From assembly GCF_016860545.1 (NCBI RefSeq), contig NZ_BNEB01000005.1:3086930-3150929 (forward strand): DNA of 64,000 nucleotides, given 5' to 3'. This document shows, in pieces, positions 49,764 to 57,995 of the stretch; positions within the stretch are counted from its first letter, which is position 1, and each line of letters opens with the position of its first letter. This DNA comes from Streptomyces asoensis. Lineage in GTDB: Bacteria; Actinomycetota; Actinomycetes; Streptomycetales; Streptomycetaceae. The notes under the pieces were generated by a model. The model searched no databases. It was not told where the DNA came from and was given only the letters and a program-made list of their open reading frames with translations. Position numbers and translations under genes: made by a program.

Positions 49764-50291
49764 ATGCCCACAACACCTGAAATGTCGATGGACATGACGA
49801 CCGTCGGTGACAGCGGTCTTCTCGACACGCTTCAGCACGAGGTCGCGGTGTTCGCCCGGCGTGCCGAACAGACCCGGCTCGGCGGCGTCGGGCAGGTGCG
49901 CAACTCCATGGACCGCGCCGCGTACCTGCTGCTCAACCGACTGGACAACGAAGGTCCGATGGGCGTCAAGGCGCTCGCCGCGAGCATGGGCATCGACTCC
50001 TCCACGGTCACCCGGCAGGTGGCCCCGCTCGTCGACACCGGCCTGGTCAAGCGCACCTCGCACCCCGAGGACGGCCGGGCCGTGGTACTCCAGCTGTCCC
50101 CGCGCGGGCAGTCCCGGCTGGAGGAAGTGCGTTCCTCCCGGCGCCAGTTGATGGCGGAGCTGACGGAGGACTGGGCGCCGGAGGAGCGCGAGGCGTTCTG
50201 TTCGCTCCTCACCCGCTTCAACACCGCGCTGTCCTCCCGGATGGCCGCCCAGGGCATGCCGGGCGCGGAGCCGTCGTCGGCCGCCTCCTGA
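49764..50291 (+). CDS. MarR-family transcriptional regulator
   Basis: 175 aa. Winged HTH in the middle: LGGVGQVRNSMDRAAYLLLNRLDNEGPMGVKALAASMGIDSSTVTRQVAPLVDTGLVKRTSHPEDGRAVVLQLSPRG, including the wing motif DGRAVVL with the conserved Asp-x-Arg. The terminal helices for dimerisation flank it. It is divergent from ilvA across a 146-nt spacer, so it could regulate itself or that gene, but MarR targets cannot be read from the sequence. The start has only a weak ribosome site. Confidence 0.9.
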   Translation: MPTTPEMSMDMTTVGDSGLLDTLQHEVAVFARRAEQTRLGGVGQVRNSMDRAAYLLLNRLDNEGPMGVKALAASMGIDSSTVTRQVAPLVDTGLVKRTSHPEDGRAVVLQLSPRGQSRLEEVRSSRRQLMAELTEDWAPEEREAFCSLLTRFNTALSSRMAAQGMPGAEPSSAAS

Positions 50292-50421
50292 GGCCCGCCC
50301 CGCGCGCGCGGTGACTTTCCGGCAGGGGGACGCGGCTCTTGACCGAAAGCGTGCCCCTGGCCTCATATGAGACCGGGGCACATGGCGCTCCAGGGGGACG
50401 GCGTCAGGCGGGAGGCTCGGT

Positions 50422-50934
50422 GTGCGAGGCAGGCGTGCGGACCAGGAGACCCGCCGGACGCGGGAGTTCGAGGCGTTCGTCGCCGGAGCGGGCGGGCGGC
50501 TGCTGCACGCGGCCACCCTGCTCACGGCCGAGGACGCGGACGCCAACCCGCGCGCCCGGCGCCTGCTGACGCTCGCCCTCGCGCACACGTACGCGTGCTG
50601 GGACCGGCTGCACGGCGAGGACCCGTACAACCGGGCCCGTGAGTACCTGGCCACCCGCTTCGCGCACGGCGCCTGGCACCGGTACGGCGCCCTGCCCCTC
50701 GGCCGAGGACGCGCGCACCCCGCGGCCGGCCCGCTGGCACGGCTCACCGCGCAGGAACGTCTCGTGCTGGTGCTGCGGCTCTACGAGGGGGTCGCCGACG
50801 AGCAGGTGGCGGCCCTGCTCGGGCTGCCCACGGAACGTGTCCGCACGGTCTGCGACCGGGCCATGGCGACGCTCCTGCATCCGCCGCGCGGACCCGCGCC
50901 CGCGGTGCGCCGGGCGAAGGCGGCGGCCTCGTGA
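50422..50934 (+). CDS. Degenerate SigE-like sigma factor homologue
   Basis: 170 aa from GTG 50422 with GGAGG 6 nt upstream. Overall length and layout are those of SigE-family ECF sigma factors: EFEAFVAGAGGRLLHAATLLTAED at the N-terminus, a central segment with TYACWDRLHGEDPYNRAREYLATRF, and a region 4-like end LARLTAQERLVLVLRLYEGVADEQVAALLGLPTERVRTVCDRAMATL. The region 2 core (D-L-V-Q-E and the Arg-rich promoter-melting helix) is largely replaced, so polymerase binding or melting may be lost. It may be a repurposed regulator. Coupled by ATGA-like 4-nt overlap to the next gene. Confidence 0.75.
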   Translation: MRGRRADQETRRTREFEAFVAGAGGRLLHAATLLTAEDADANPRARRLLTLALAHTYACWDRLHGEDPYNRAREYLATRFAHGAWHRYGALPLGRGRAHPAAGPLARLTAQERLVLVLRLYEGVADEQVAALLGLPTERVRTVCDRAMATLLHPPRGPAPAVRRAKAAAS

Positions 50935-51179
50935 ACCGGCCCGAGCGGGAGGCCGCCGTACGCCGCATCATGGAGCGGACGCCCCCGCACGTGCCGACCG
51001 GCCTTCATACCGACGTCGTACGCCGGGGCAGCCGTATCGTGCGCCGCCGCAGGACCGTCCGGCGGCTGCTGTGGCTGCTGCTCTGCGCGGCCACGGTGGC
51101 GTTCGTGGTCTGGGCGGCGGTGGCCCGGCCCTGGGTGGAGCCGCCGTCGCAGACGACTCCACCGCTCACCGGCTGGTGA
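50931..51179 (+). CDS. Small single-TM protein paired with sigma-like gene
   Basis: 82 aa, GTG overlapping the preceding stop by 4 nt. A cytoplasmic basic N-terminus (PEREAAVRRIMERTPPHVPTGLHTDVVRRGSRIVRRRRTVRR), one hydrophobic helix (about 44-64: LLWLLLCAATVAFVVWAAVA), and a short Pro/Thr-rich exterior. The N-in single-TM plan and tight coupling suggest a membrane partner (anti-sigma-like) of the sigma homologue. No known domain is visible. Confidence 0.75.
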   Translation: MNRPEREAAVRRIMERTPPHVPTGLHTDVVRRGSRIVRRRRTVRRLLWLLLCAATVAFVVWAAVARPWVEPPSQTTPPLTGW

Positions 51180-51204
51180 TCCGCCGGGGGCCGGGACCGG
51201 GCGG

Positions 51205-52359
51205 CTAGCCCAGGGCCTGCTGGAGGTCCTCGAGGAGGTCGTCGACGTTCTCGATGCCGACGGAGAGCCGGACGAGGTCGCCGGGCACCTCGAGCGCCGA
51301 GCCGGCCACGGACGCGTGCGTCATGCGCCCGGGGTGCTCGATGAGGGACTCGACGCCGCCCAGCGACTCGCCGAGGGTGAAGACCTTGGCGCGGTTGCAG
51401 ACCTCGACGGCCGCCTCCTCGCCCCCGGTGACCCGGAAGGAGATCATGCCGCCGAAGGCCCGCATCTGCTTGGCGGCGACCTCGTGTCCGGGGTGCTCGG
51501 GCAGACCCGGGTAGAGCACGCTCGTCACGCGCGCGTGGCGGGTCAGCATCTCGGCGACCTTGGTGGCGTTCTCGCTGTGCCGGTCCATGCGCACCGACAG
51601 CGTCTTGGTGCCGCGCAGCACCAGCCAGGAGTCGAAGGGCCCGGCGACTGCGCCCATCGCGTTCTGGTGGTAGGCCAGCTCCTCGCCGAGCTCCGCGTCG
51701 GCGGTGACCAGCGCGCCGCCGACGACGTCAGAGTGGCCGCCCATGTACTTGGTCAGGGAGTGCACCACGACGTCCGCGCCGAGTGACAGCGGCTGCTGAA
51801 GGTACGGCGTGGCGAAGGTGTTGTCGACGACGAGGCGGGCCCCGGCCTCCCGGGCGACCTGCGCGACGGCGGCGATGTCGGTGATGCCGAGCAGCGGGTT
51901 GGAGGGGGTCTCCACCCACACCGCCTTGGTCTTGGGGGTGATCGCGGCCCGCACGGCCGAGGGGTCGCTGGTGTCGGCCACCGACCACTCCACGCCCCAG
52001 CGCGCGACGACCTTCGCGAACAGCCGGAAGGTGCCGCCGTAGGCGTCGTTCGGGATCACCACGTGATCACCGGGGCTGAGCAGCGTACGCAACAGGCAGT
52101 CCTCGGCCGCCAGTCCGGACGCGAACGCGAGGCCCCGGCGGCCGCCTTCGAGGGCGGCGAGGTTCTCCTCGAGGGCGGTCCTGGTCGGGTTGGCGCTGCG
52201 GCTGTACTCGTAGCCGCCGCGCAGACCGCCGACGCCGTCCTGCTTGTAGGTCGAGACCTGGTAGATCGGCGGGACGACCGCGCCGGTGAGGGGATCGGCG
52301 GTGTTGCCCGCGTGGATCGCGAGGGTCTCGAAGTGCTGACTGATGTGCCTGTCGCTCAT
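51205..52359 (-). CDS. metB: Cystathionine gamma-synthase/lyase (Cys/Met metabolism PLP enzyme)
   Basis: 384 aa from ATG 52359 (the frame continues upstream as antisense noise). Landmarks: FETLAIHAGNTADPLTGAVVPPIYQVSTYKQD, GYEYSRSANPTRTALEENLAALEGG, VVDNTFATPYLQQPLSLGADVVVHSLTKYMGGHSDVVGGALV with the PLP Lys in SLTKY, and SLGGVESLIEHPGRMTHASV. Joins or splits cystathionine; synthase and lyase cannot be separated confidently from sequence alone, so the symbol is provisional. No riboswitch was recognised upstream. Confidence 0.9.
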   Translation of the reverse strand: MSDRHISQHFETLAIHAGNTADPLTGAVVPPIYQVSTYKQDGVGGLRGGYEYSRSANPTRTALEENLAALEGGRRGLAFASGLAAEDCLLRTLLSPGDHVVIPNDAYGGTFRLFAKVVARWGVEWSVADTSDPSAVRAAITPKTKAVWVETPSNPLLGITDIAAVAQVAREAGARLVVDNTFATPYLQQPLSLGADVVVHSLTKYMGGHSDVVGGALVTADAELGEELAYHQNAMGAVAGPFDSWLVLRGTKTLSVRMDRHSENATKVAEMLTRHARVTSVLYPGLPEHPGHEVAAKQMRAFGGMISFRVTGGEEAAVEVCNRAKVFTLGESLGGVESLIEHPGRMTHASVAGSALEVPGDLVRLSVGIENVDDLLEDLQQALG

Positions 52360-52503
52360 GGGCACCGAGCGTAGTCCGCTCACGGGCGTGGTGCGGGACG
52401 GCGGGGGGCGCGCAGGCGGGGGAGGCGGGCTCGGCCGCCCGGGTTTTCCACAGGTTCGGGGACGGGTTGGCCAATTGTCGGCGCGGTCTGGTTCGCTTGT
52501 CCC

Positions 52504-53622
52504 ATGGAGATTCTGTTCGTGCTGGTCGCGGTGCTCATGGTCGGCTTCGTGCTGCTGCCGTTCCTGCGGCGCAGGCGCGGCATGATCGAACAGGTCCCGG
52601 TGGACCACCCGGACGCCGCGGACCCGGCCGCCTACGGCTTCGCGCGCACGGAGGAGCTGGACATCCGCATGCCGGGCCCCGACCAGGACCTGCTGGACGT
52701 CCTGGACGTGGTGCAGCACACCCAGGACTACCGGGCCGCGCAGCAGCTGCTGGCCGGCACGCCCGTCGAGGGCGAGCTGCGCTGGCAGCGCGTGCAGGCC
52801 TTCGCGGGCGCGGCGGCGCTGGAGCTCCAGCAGCGGCCGGGCGGCGTCGGGGAGACGCCGGGCGGGCAGTGGCTGCGGGTGTGGCGCACGGAGGCGCCGA
52901 AGGATCCGGGCGGCGCGGCGGTGCAGGCGGAGTTCCTGGCGCAGCAGGCGTGGCGGACGTCGACGCGGGGCACGGACGACTTCCGGATCATCATGGAGGA
53001 GGCGAAGGACGCCTGCGGGCAGGCCGCGCTGCTCTCCCCCGACGACCCGGTCCCGTACGTCGTCGAGCTGTCGGTGGCCCGGGGTCTTCAGTACTCGCAG
53101 TCGCAGTTCGAGCAGCTCTGGCTCCAGATCCTGGACCGGTCCCCGGCCCACATGGGGGCGCATCTGGCGGCCCTGCACTACTGGTGCGAGAAGTGGCACG
53201 GCTCGCGCGAGCTGGCCTACTCGTTCGCCGAGGCCGCGGCGGCGAGGGCGCCCAAGGGGTCGCTGCTCGCGGCGATGCCCCTGTTCGCCGTCTTCGAGCA
53301 CCTCCCCGAGGTGAACCTGGTGCGCGGGTTCTACGAGAGCGAGGTCGTGACGAAGGCGATGCACGGCGCGCTGTACGCGGTGCACGCGGCCCGGCACGAC
53401 GACCCGATGCTGGCGCACGTCCGGCACCTGCTGATCTTCTTCCTGGTACGCGCCGAGCGCTGGTCGGAGGCGATGAGCCAGCTCGTCCACGTGGACGGTC
53501 ATGTGGGCGCCCTCCCGTGGACCCTGTCCCCCGACCCGGCCGGCGAGTTCGCGGTCTACCGCGCGCTGGCGGTGGCGGGCTACGAGGCCAACGGCGGCAG
53601 CCCGGCGACGCTGCCCCACTGA
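52504..53622 (+). CDS. Membrane-anchored helical-repeat protein, function unknown
   Basis: 372 aa. One N-terminal membrane helix (residues 2-20: EILFVLVAVLMVGFVLLPFL) followed by a basic stop-transfer RRRRG, so the rest lies in the cytoplasm. The body is helical with alternating repeat-like pairs (YRAAQQLLAGTPVEGELRWQRVQAFAGAAALEL; PAHMGAHLAALHYWCEKWHGSRELAYSFAEAAAARAPKGSLLAAM; HVRHLLIFFLVRAERWSEAMSQLVHVD), resembling a TPR solenoid. No enzyme motif. Divergent from metB. Confidence 0.8.
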   Translation: MEILFVLVAVLMVGFVLLPFLRRRRGMIEQVPVDHPDAADPAAYGFARTEELDIRMPGPDQDLLDVLDVVQHTQDYRAAQQLLAGTPVEGELRWQRVQAFAGAAALELQQRPGGVGETPGGQWLRVWRTEAPKDPGGAAVQAEFLAQQAWRTSTRGTDDFRIIMEEAKDACGQAALLSPDDPVPYVVELSVARGLQYSQSQFEQLWLQILDRSPAHMGAHLAALHYWCEKWHGSRELAYSFAEAAAARAPKGSLLAAMPLFAVFEHLPEVNLVRGFYESEVVTKAMHGALYAVHAARHDDPMLAHVRHLLIFFLVRAERWSEAMSQLVHVDGHVGALPWTLSPDPAGEFAVYRALAVAGYEANGGSPATLPH

Positions 53623-53689
53623 CCGTCCGCGCGGAGCGCCTCCCGCTCCGGGGCGAGGACGGCCGGGGCGAGGGGACCGGCCGCCGGGA

Positions 53690-54142
53690 TCACCCGATCC
53701 TGAAGTCGGCCGCCTCCCTGTCCAGGGTCGTGCTGCCGTCCTGCGCGGTGGCCAGGACCGCGACGTGCCAGACGCCGTGCGGCGACGACTGGGCGTCGGC
53801 CAGGGTCACCGTGGTGGTGTAGGTGCAGCGCGCGGTGTCCTTCCCGGCGGGCTTGCAGACGGCCGACTCCACCGCGGCCATGTCCTTCTCCGTCAGCCCT
53901 TTCTCGGCGAACTCCGAGTCCGCCGGCCACGCGAGGACCTTGACGTTCTTGACGCCGGAGGAGGCCTTCACCTCGGTGACGAAGGTCAGCGAGCCGTCGC
54001 GCTGCGCGCCGGGGGCGGTGTAGCGGGCGGTGCTGTGCGCCAGCGCCGGGGGCTGTTCCCCGGCGTGGGCGACGGCGAAGGCACCGGCGCCCCCGAGGAC
54101 GACGACACCGGCGGTCACGGACAGGGCAACGCGTCGGGACAT
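53690..54142 (-). CDS. Small secreted protein (DUF5707-like)
   Basis: 150 aa from ATG 54142 with GGAGA 7 nt upstream. Signal peptide: RRVALSVTAGVVVLGGAGAFAVAHA (cleavage about residue 27). The mature part is a beta-sandwich-like domain (GSLTFVTEVKASSGVKNVKVLAWPADSEFAEKGL ... TARCTYTTTVTLADAQSSPHGVWHVAVLATAQDG) with one Cys pair (AVCKPAG, ARCTYT). I recognise the pattern of DUF5707 proteins of Streptomyces; their role is unknown. Confidence 0.8.
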   Translation of the reverse strand: MSRRVALSVTAGVVVLGGAGAFAVAHAGEQPPALAHSTARYTAPGAQRDGSLTFVTEVKASSGVKNVKVLAWPADSEFAEKGLTEKDMAAVESAVCKPAGKDTARCTYTTTVTLADAQSSPHGVWHVAVLATAQDGSTTLDREAADFRIG

Positions 54143-54306
54143 GGGATTCTCCGCAACTGTCTCAGCTGGTTCGGGCCGCCGCTTCCCGGCTGCTCCACTG
54201 GGAGGATCCTCGCCGCGCGGCCGTCCGCCGGACATGAGCACGGGTACTCAACTCGGTCTGGGTAGCCGGGCTTTGGTACGGGTGCCGGTGCCGTCCCCCC
54301 CCCGGT

Positions 54307-55551
54307 TCACCAGTCGTGCAGGGTGCCGTCCGTCAGCCTGTTGACCGGCAGGTACGCCGGTTCGTACGGGAAGCGCCGGGCCGCCTCGGTGTCGAGTTCG
54401 ACCCCCAGGCCCGGGGTGTCGGACGGGTGCAGGAGGCCGTCCTCGAACCGGAAGGACGTGCGGAAGACCTCCAGCGTCCGCTCGGAGTGCCGCATGTACT
54501 CCTGGATGCCGAAGTTGTGCACGGCCAGGTCCAGATGGAGCGCCGCCGCCATGCCCACCGGGGAGATGTCGGTGGGGCCGTGCATCCCGGACCTGATGCC
54601 GTAGACGTCCGCGAGGTCCAGCAGCTTCTTCATGGCGGTGACGCCACCGGTGTGGGTGACGGCGGACCGCACGTAGTCGATCAGCCGCTCGCTCAGCAGC
54701 GTGGTGTAGTCGTGGACCGAGTTGAAGACCTCCCCGATCGCCAGGGGTGTCGTCGTGTGCTGCCGGATCAGGCGCAGCGCCGCCTGGTCCTCGGCGGGTG
54801 TCGCGTCCTCCAGCCAGAACAGGTCGTACGGTTCCAGCGCCTTGCCCAGCTGGGCGGCCTGGATCGGCGTCATCCGGTGGTGCCCGTCGTGCAGCAGCGG
54901 CAGTTCCGGACCGAACTCCGCGCGGACCGCCTCGAAGACGGCCGGCATGTGCCGCAGGTAGGCGCGGGTGTCCCAGGTCTCCACGGCGGGCAGGGGGCGT
55001 CCGCCGACGGCGGCCCGGCGCGCGGGCTCGTAGTCGTAGCGTTCCTCGCCCCGCGCGCCCGAGTCCGCCACCCCGTACACCGAGTCCAGGCCGGGGATGC
55101 CGCTTTGCACACGTATCGCGCGGTAGCCCAGCTCCAGATGCTCGCGCACGGAGTCGAGGAGTTCGGGAATGTCACGGCCCGAGGCGTGCCCGTAGGCCAG
55201 GGCTCCCCGGCGGGAGGCGCCACCGAGCAGCTGGTACAGGGGCATGTCGGCGCACTTGGCCTTGATGTCCCACAGCGCCGTGTCCACGGCCGCGACGGCC
55301 GCCATCGTCACGGGGCCGCGCCGCCAGTAGGCGCCCCGGTAGAGGTACTGCCAGGTGTCCTCGATGCGGGAGGCGTCGCCGCCGAGGATCAGCGGGATCA
55401 CGTGGGCGTCCAGGTAGGCCTGAACGGCCAGTTCACGGCCGTTCAGCGTGGCGTCGCCGAGGCCGGTGACGCCGTCCTCGGTGGTGATGCGCAGGGTGAC
55501 GAAGTTCCGTCCCGGGCTGGTGACGATCACCTCGGCGGACGCGATCCGCAT
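54307..55551 (-). CDS. manD: Mannonate dehydratase family enolase-superfamily enzyme (ManD/RspA)
   Basis: 414 aa. It follows ManD/RspA proteins from start to end: VIVTSPGRNFVTLRITTEDGVTGLGDATLNGRELAV, DTWQYLYRGAYWRRGPVTMAAVAAVDTALWDIK, the ManD loop with the conserved Arg (RVQSG) and GVADSG, metal ligands Asp in LLHDGHHR, Glu in WLEDATPAEDQ and Glu in IGEVFNS, and the catalytic His in SGMHGPTDISPVG. High-activity members convert D-mannonate to 2-keto-3-deoxygluconate, others are weak gluconate dehydratases; which applies here is open. Downstream of the regulator-kinase fusion on the same strand. Confidence 0.9.
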   Translation of the reverse strand: MRIASAEVIVTSPGRNFVTLRITTEDGVTGLGDATLNGRELAVQAYLDAHVIPLILGGDASRIEDTWQYLYRGAYWRRGPVTMAAVAAVDTALWDIKAKCADMPLYQLLGGASRRGALAYGHASGRDIPELLDSVREHLELGYRAIRVQSGIPGLDSVYGVADSGARGEERYDYEPARRAAVGGRPLPAVETWDTRAYLRHMPAVFEAVRAEFGPELPLLHDGHHRMTPIQAAQLGKALEPYDLFWLEDATPAEDQAALRLIRQHTTTPLAIGEVFNSVHDYTTLLSERLIDYVRSAVTHTGGVTAMKKLLDLADVYGIRSGMHGPTDISPVGMAAALHLDLAVHNFGIQEYMRHSERTLEVFRTSFRFEDGLLHPSDTPGLGVELDTEAARRFPYEPAYLPVNRLTDGTLHDW

Positions 55552-55614
55552 GGCGGTCCCCTCTCATCGGTCGGGTCGAACGGTCAGGTCGGCGGTCTGA
55601 TCGTTCCGATCGGC

Positions 55615-55649
55615 GGTCTGATCGGTCTGATCGGTCTGATCGGTCTGGA
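55615..55649. repeat. 9-bp tandem repeat
   Basis: GGTCTGATC repeated almost four times (units at 55615, 55624, 55633, partial at 55642) in the 161-nt spacer between the fusion gene and manD. A related GGTCTGATC copy sits just upstream near 55594. Each unit contains GATC. Confidence 0.85.
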
Positions 55650-55658
55650 CGGACGAGC

Positions 55659-55711
55659 CACCCGGCGGGACCGGTCGCCCACCCGGCGGGACCGGTCGCC
55701 CACCCGGCGGG
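55659..55711. repeat. 21-bp tandem repeat
   Basis: Two identical 21-nt units (55659-55679, 55680-55700) and an 11-nt third copy ending 1 nt before the stop of the fusion gene. Looks like slippage-generated repeat DNA downstream of the coding region. Confidence 0.85.
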
Positions 55712-55712
55712 T

Positions 55713-57185
55713 TCAGCCGGTCGGCGAGGCGTGCGGTGTGTGCGGCCGTGCGCCGCGGGCCAGTCCGGTCTGGATCTCCGCGACGATGCGTTCGACCGGC
55801 AGGGTCGCGTCGATCGCCATGCCTGCCTCGTCCTCCTCCAGCGGTTCGAGGTCCGCGAACTGCGAGGCGACCAGGGAGGCGGGCATGTAGTGCGCCTTCC
55901 GGGCGGCGACCCGGGCCGTGGCCTCGTCCTGGCCGAGCACCAGGTGCACGAAGAACGCGTCGGGGCGGGCGACCCTCAGCATCTCCCGGTAGATGCGTCT
56001 GAGGGCCGAGCAGGTGACGACCAGCCCCTCCTCCGCACCCGCGGCCCGCATGCGGCCCGCTACGGCGGCCAGCCACGGGCTGCGGCTGCGGTCGTCGAGC
56101 GGCTCCCCGCGCTCCATCGACTCCACGTTGCGCGCGGGATGGAAGTCGTCGCCCTCCTCGAACGGCGTCCTGAGCGACTCCGCCAGGCAACGGCCCACGG
56201 TGGATTTGCCGGACCCGGTCACCCCCATCACCACGACGGGGGCGCGGCGGGCCCGGACCAGTGCGGTCATGGTGTCCCGGAAGCCGTCCCGGTGGGCGGC
56301 GGGCAGGCCGCCCACGTCGAACAGGTCGAGGCCCGCGCGCAGCCGGTCGAGGACCGCGGGGTCCTGGAGCCGGCCGCCCCGGATCTCGGCGAGGATGGCT
56401 TCCGCGAAGGCCTCGGACGCCGTCGCGATCCCCTGGTCGACGGCGTACGCGAGACCCATGTGCAGCCACATGGCGATGGGTTCGGGCCGCAGGGGATAGC
56501 GCTGCACGGTGTCGGCGCCGACGAGGCCACGGGTGGACGCGACCGTGCGGGCGTCCCGGCGGCCGCCGGCCCAGTCGCGGTCGATGCGGTGGTTCAGCGC
56601 CATGACGACCGGGTGGGAGAGTCGCAGGAAGAGTTCGTTGCGCGAGCCGGCCAGCAGGGTGCGGTGGAAGGCGGCGTCGACGTCCCGGAAGCGCTGGCGG
56701 ATCGCGGCTCCTTCCCGCGGCTCGGCGAAGTCCGGTTCCTCGCTCAGGGCGAGCAGGGTGCGGGCCCGGCCGGTCAGGTCGTGGCAGATCTCGGCGGACC
56801 TGCTGAGCGCCGCCAGCCGGGCCGCCCGCGGCTCGATGACCTCCCGCAGCTCCGTGAGCGAGCGCATCTGGCTGTCCGGGGCCACCTCCAGACGCCACGC
56901 GATGACGTCCGGGTCCAGCAGGTCCCAGCGCCGCAGCGCCTGGACGGTGGCGCCGACCCGCGGCTGGAGGTTGACCAGGCCCTTCTGATGCAGCGTCTGG
57001 AGGACCTCGCGCGCCATGGGCCGGGTGATGCCGAACTCCTGCATGACGGCGTCCACGGTGAGGTGCCGGTCGCGTGGTTTGCCGCCCTCGACGATCTGAC
57101 AGCCCAGCAGCTGCACCACTGCGGCGGTGGATCCGCGGAGCGCGTCCTCGGACTCCACGGGAGCGTCTGATTCAGCACCAGTCAT
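55713..57185 (-). CDS. Natural fusion: GntR/FCD regulator + gluconokinase
   Basis: 490 aa from the minus-strand start at 57185. Residues 15-85 are a GntR winged HTH (VVQLLGCQIVEGGKPRDRHLTVDAVMQEFGITRPMAREVLQTLHQKGLVNLQPRVGATV); 100-240 an FCD effector domain (SLTELREVIEPRAARLAALS ... FRDVDAAFHRTLLAGSRNELFLRL ... HRIDRDW); 314-475 a complete GntK-type gluconokinase: VVVMGVTGSGKSTVGRCLAESLRTPFEEGDDFHPARNVESMERGEPLDDRSRSPWL, SALRRIYREMLRV, and HYMPASLVASQFADLEPLEEDEAG. No stop or ribosome site lies between the parts. The protein should both sense a sugar acid at DNA and phosphorylate gluconate. It is upstream of manD. Confidence 0.9.
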   Translation of the reverse strand: MTGAESDAPVESEDALRGSTAAVVQLLGCQIVEGGKPRDRHLTVDAVMQEFGITRPMAREVLQTLHQKGLVNLQPRVGATVQALRRWDLLDPDVIAWRLEVAPDSQMRSLTELREVIEPRAARLAALSRSAEICHDLTGRARTLLALSEEPDFAEPREGAAIRQRFRDVDAAFHRTLLAGSRNELFLRLSHPVVMALNHRIDRDWAGGRRDARTVASTRGLVGADTVQRYPLRPEPIAMWLHMGLAYAVDQGIATASEAFAEAILAEIRGGRLQDPAVLDRLRAGLDLFDVGGLPAAHRDGFRDTMTALVRARRAPVVVMGVTGSGKSTVGRCLAESLRTPFEEGDDFHPARNVESMERGEPLDDRSRSPWLAAVAGRMRAAGAEEGLVVTCSALRRIYREMLRVARPDAFFVHLVLGQDEATARVAARKAHYMPASLVASQFADLEPLEEDEAGMAIDATLPVERIVAEIQTGLARGARPHTPHASPTG

Positions 57186-57519
57186 GCCGTCGACGGTATG
57201 TCACAGTGCCTGTCTGGTCACCGGTGCGGACCGATCCGGTCGACGCGCGAGGAAGCACGGACGGCCCAGGGGGCGCACTACGGAGCGCGCGGCGGGCCGA
57301 AGCCGTCCCGCGTGCCCCTCCCTGAGGATTGATGACACATCAGACAGCTTCTCTGATAGCGCTCAAACGCATACGGTGGTCCTCATTCGAGAGGTTCCGG
57401 TGGCGCCGGAACCGGCCGGCGTGCGTCCCGACGGACGTCACCCGGCCGGCCCCGGCGCGCGGCGGCCGTCGGCCGAACGGCTGCCCCGTCCCTTCCTGAC
57501 GCAGCCGCGGGAGCGCCCC
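57186..57519. other. Intergenic region, no gene seen
   Basis: Divergent spacer between the fusion gene and a small membrane-protein gene. It includes an AT-richer patch (57330-57385) with TGATGACACATCAGACAG and AGCGCTCAAACGC, likely holding the promoter and operator for the fusion gene. No reading frame with good codon bias. Confidence 0.5.
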
Positions 57520-57828
57520 TTGTCCGAACCGACCTCACCCACGCCTACCCCCGCCCCCACACCCCCGCCGACGCCCTCGTCGGTGCCACCGCAGTCACCG
57601 TCACCGACGCCACCCCAGGCGCCCCAGGCGCCCCCGTCGCCCGCCCCCTTACCCTCCTCGCCCGAACGGTTGTCCCTGCGCTGGGCCCTCATCCTGCTGG
57701 CCGCGGTGGTGGCCGGCCTGGTCGCGGGGCTGCTGACCTATGCCCGGTCGGGCGACTGGCCCGGCTCGCTCATGGCCGCGTTCGGCGCGAGCGGCGCCAC
57801 GCTCATGGGTCTTCCGCTGCTGGTCTGA
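57520..57828 (+). CDS. Pro-rich small membrane protein
   Basis: 102 aa from a TTG start with GGGAG 5 nt upstream; the same frame is open further left but lacks protein character. Residues 3-50 are Pro/Ser/Thr-rich and disordered (TPTPAPTPPPTP-type runs). Residues 55-102 hold two hydrophobic helices (LRWALILLAAVVAGLVAGLLTYA and SLMAAFGASGATLMGLPLLV). Function unknown; it may be a small surface or regulatory peptide. Confidence 0.6.
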   Translation: MSEPTSPTPTPAPTPPPTPSSVPPQSPSPTPPQAPQAPPSPAPLPSSPERLSLRWALILLAAVVAGLVAGLLTYARSGDWPGSLMAAFGASGATLMGLPLLV

Positions 57829-57995
57829 GGCAAGGCGGGAGCCGCGCTCGGCGGCCGGCCGGGCCCGGTCGCAGCGGGCCACCACCTGTGCGAGCCTGAA
57901 TCCATGATCAGGAAACCGTCCGGCCGCCCGCCCGCCGGGGTGTGGACGGGGTCGGTGGCCGCCGGGACGGAACCGCCCGAGAGGAGCTGATCCGC

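Noticed and set aside
52360..52503. SAM riboswitch or T-box before metB
   Set aside because: No recognisable conserved core or anti-terminator; the spacer is short and divergent.
52360..53619. N-terminal extension of the metB frame
   Set aside because: The extra 420 residues are antisense to the gene at 52504-53622 and the family N-terminus matches the ATG at 52359.
55615..55711. CRISPR-like repeats
   Set aside because: Units are contiguous tandem copies without spacers.
55564..56898. Minus-strand frame overlapping the GntR-kinase fusion in another phase
   Set aside because: Arg/Pro/Gly-rich and passing through the tandem repeats; no domain features.
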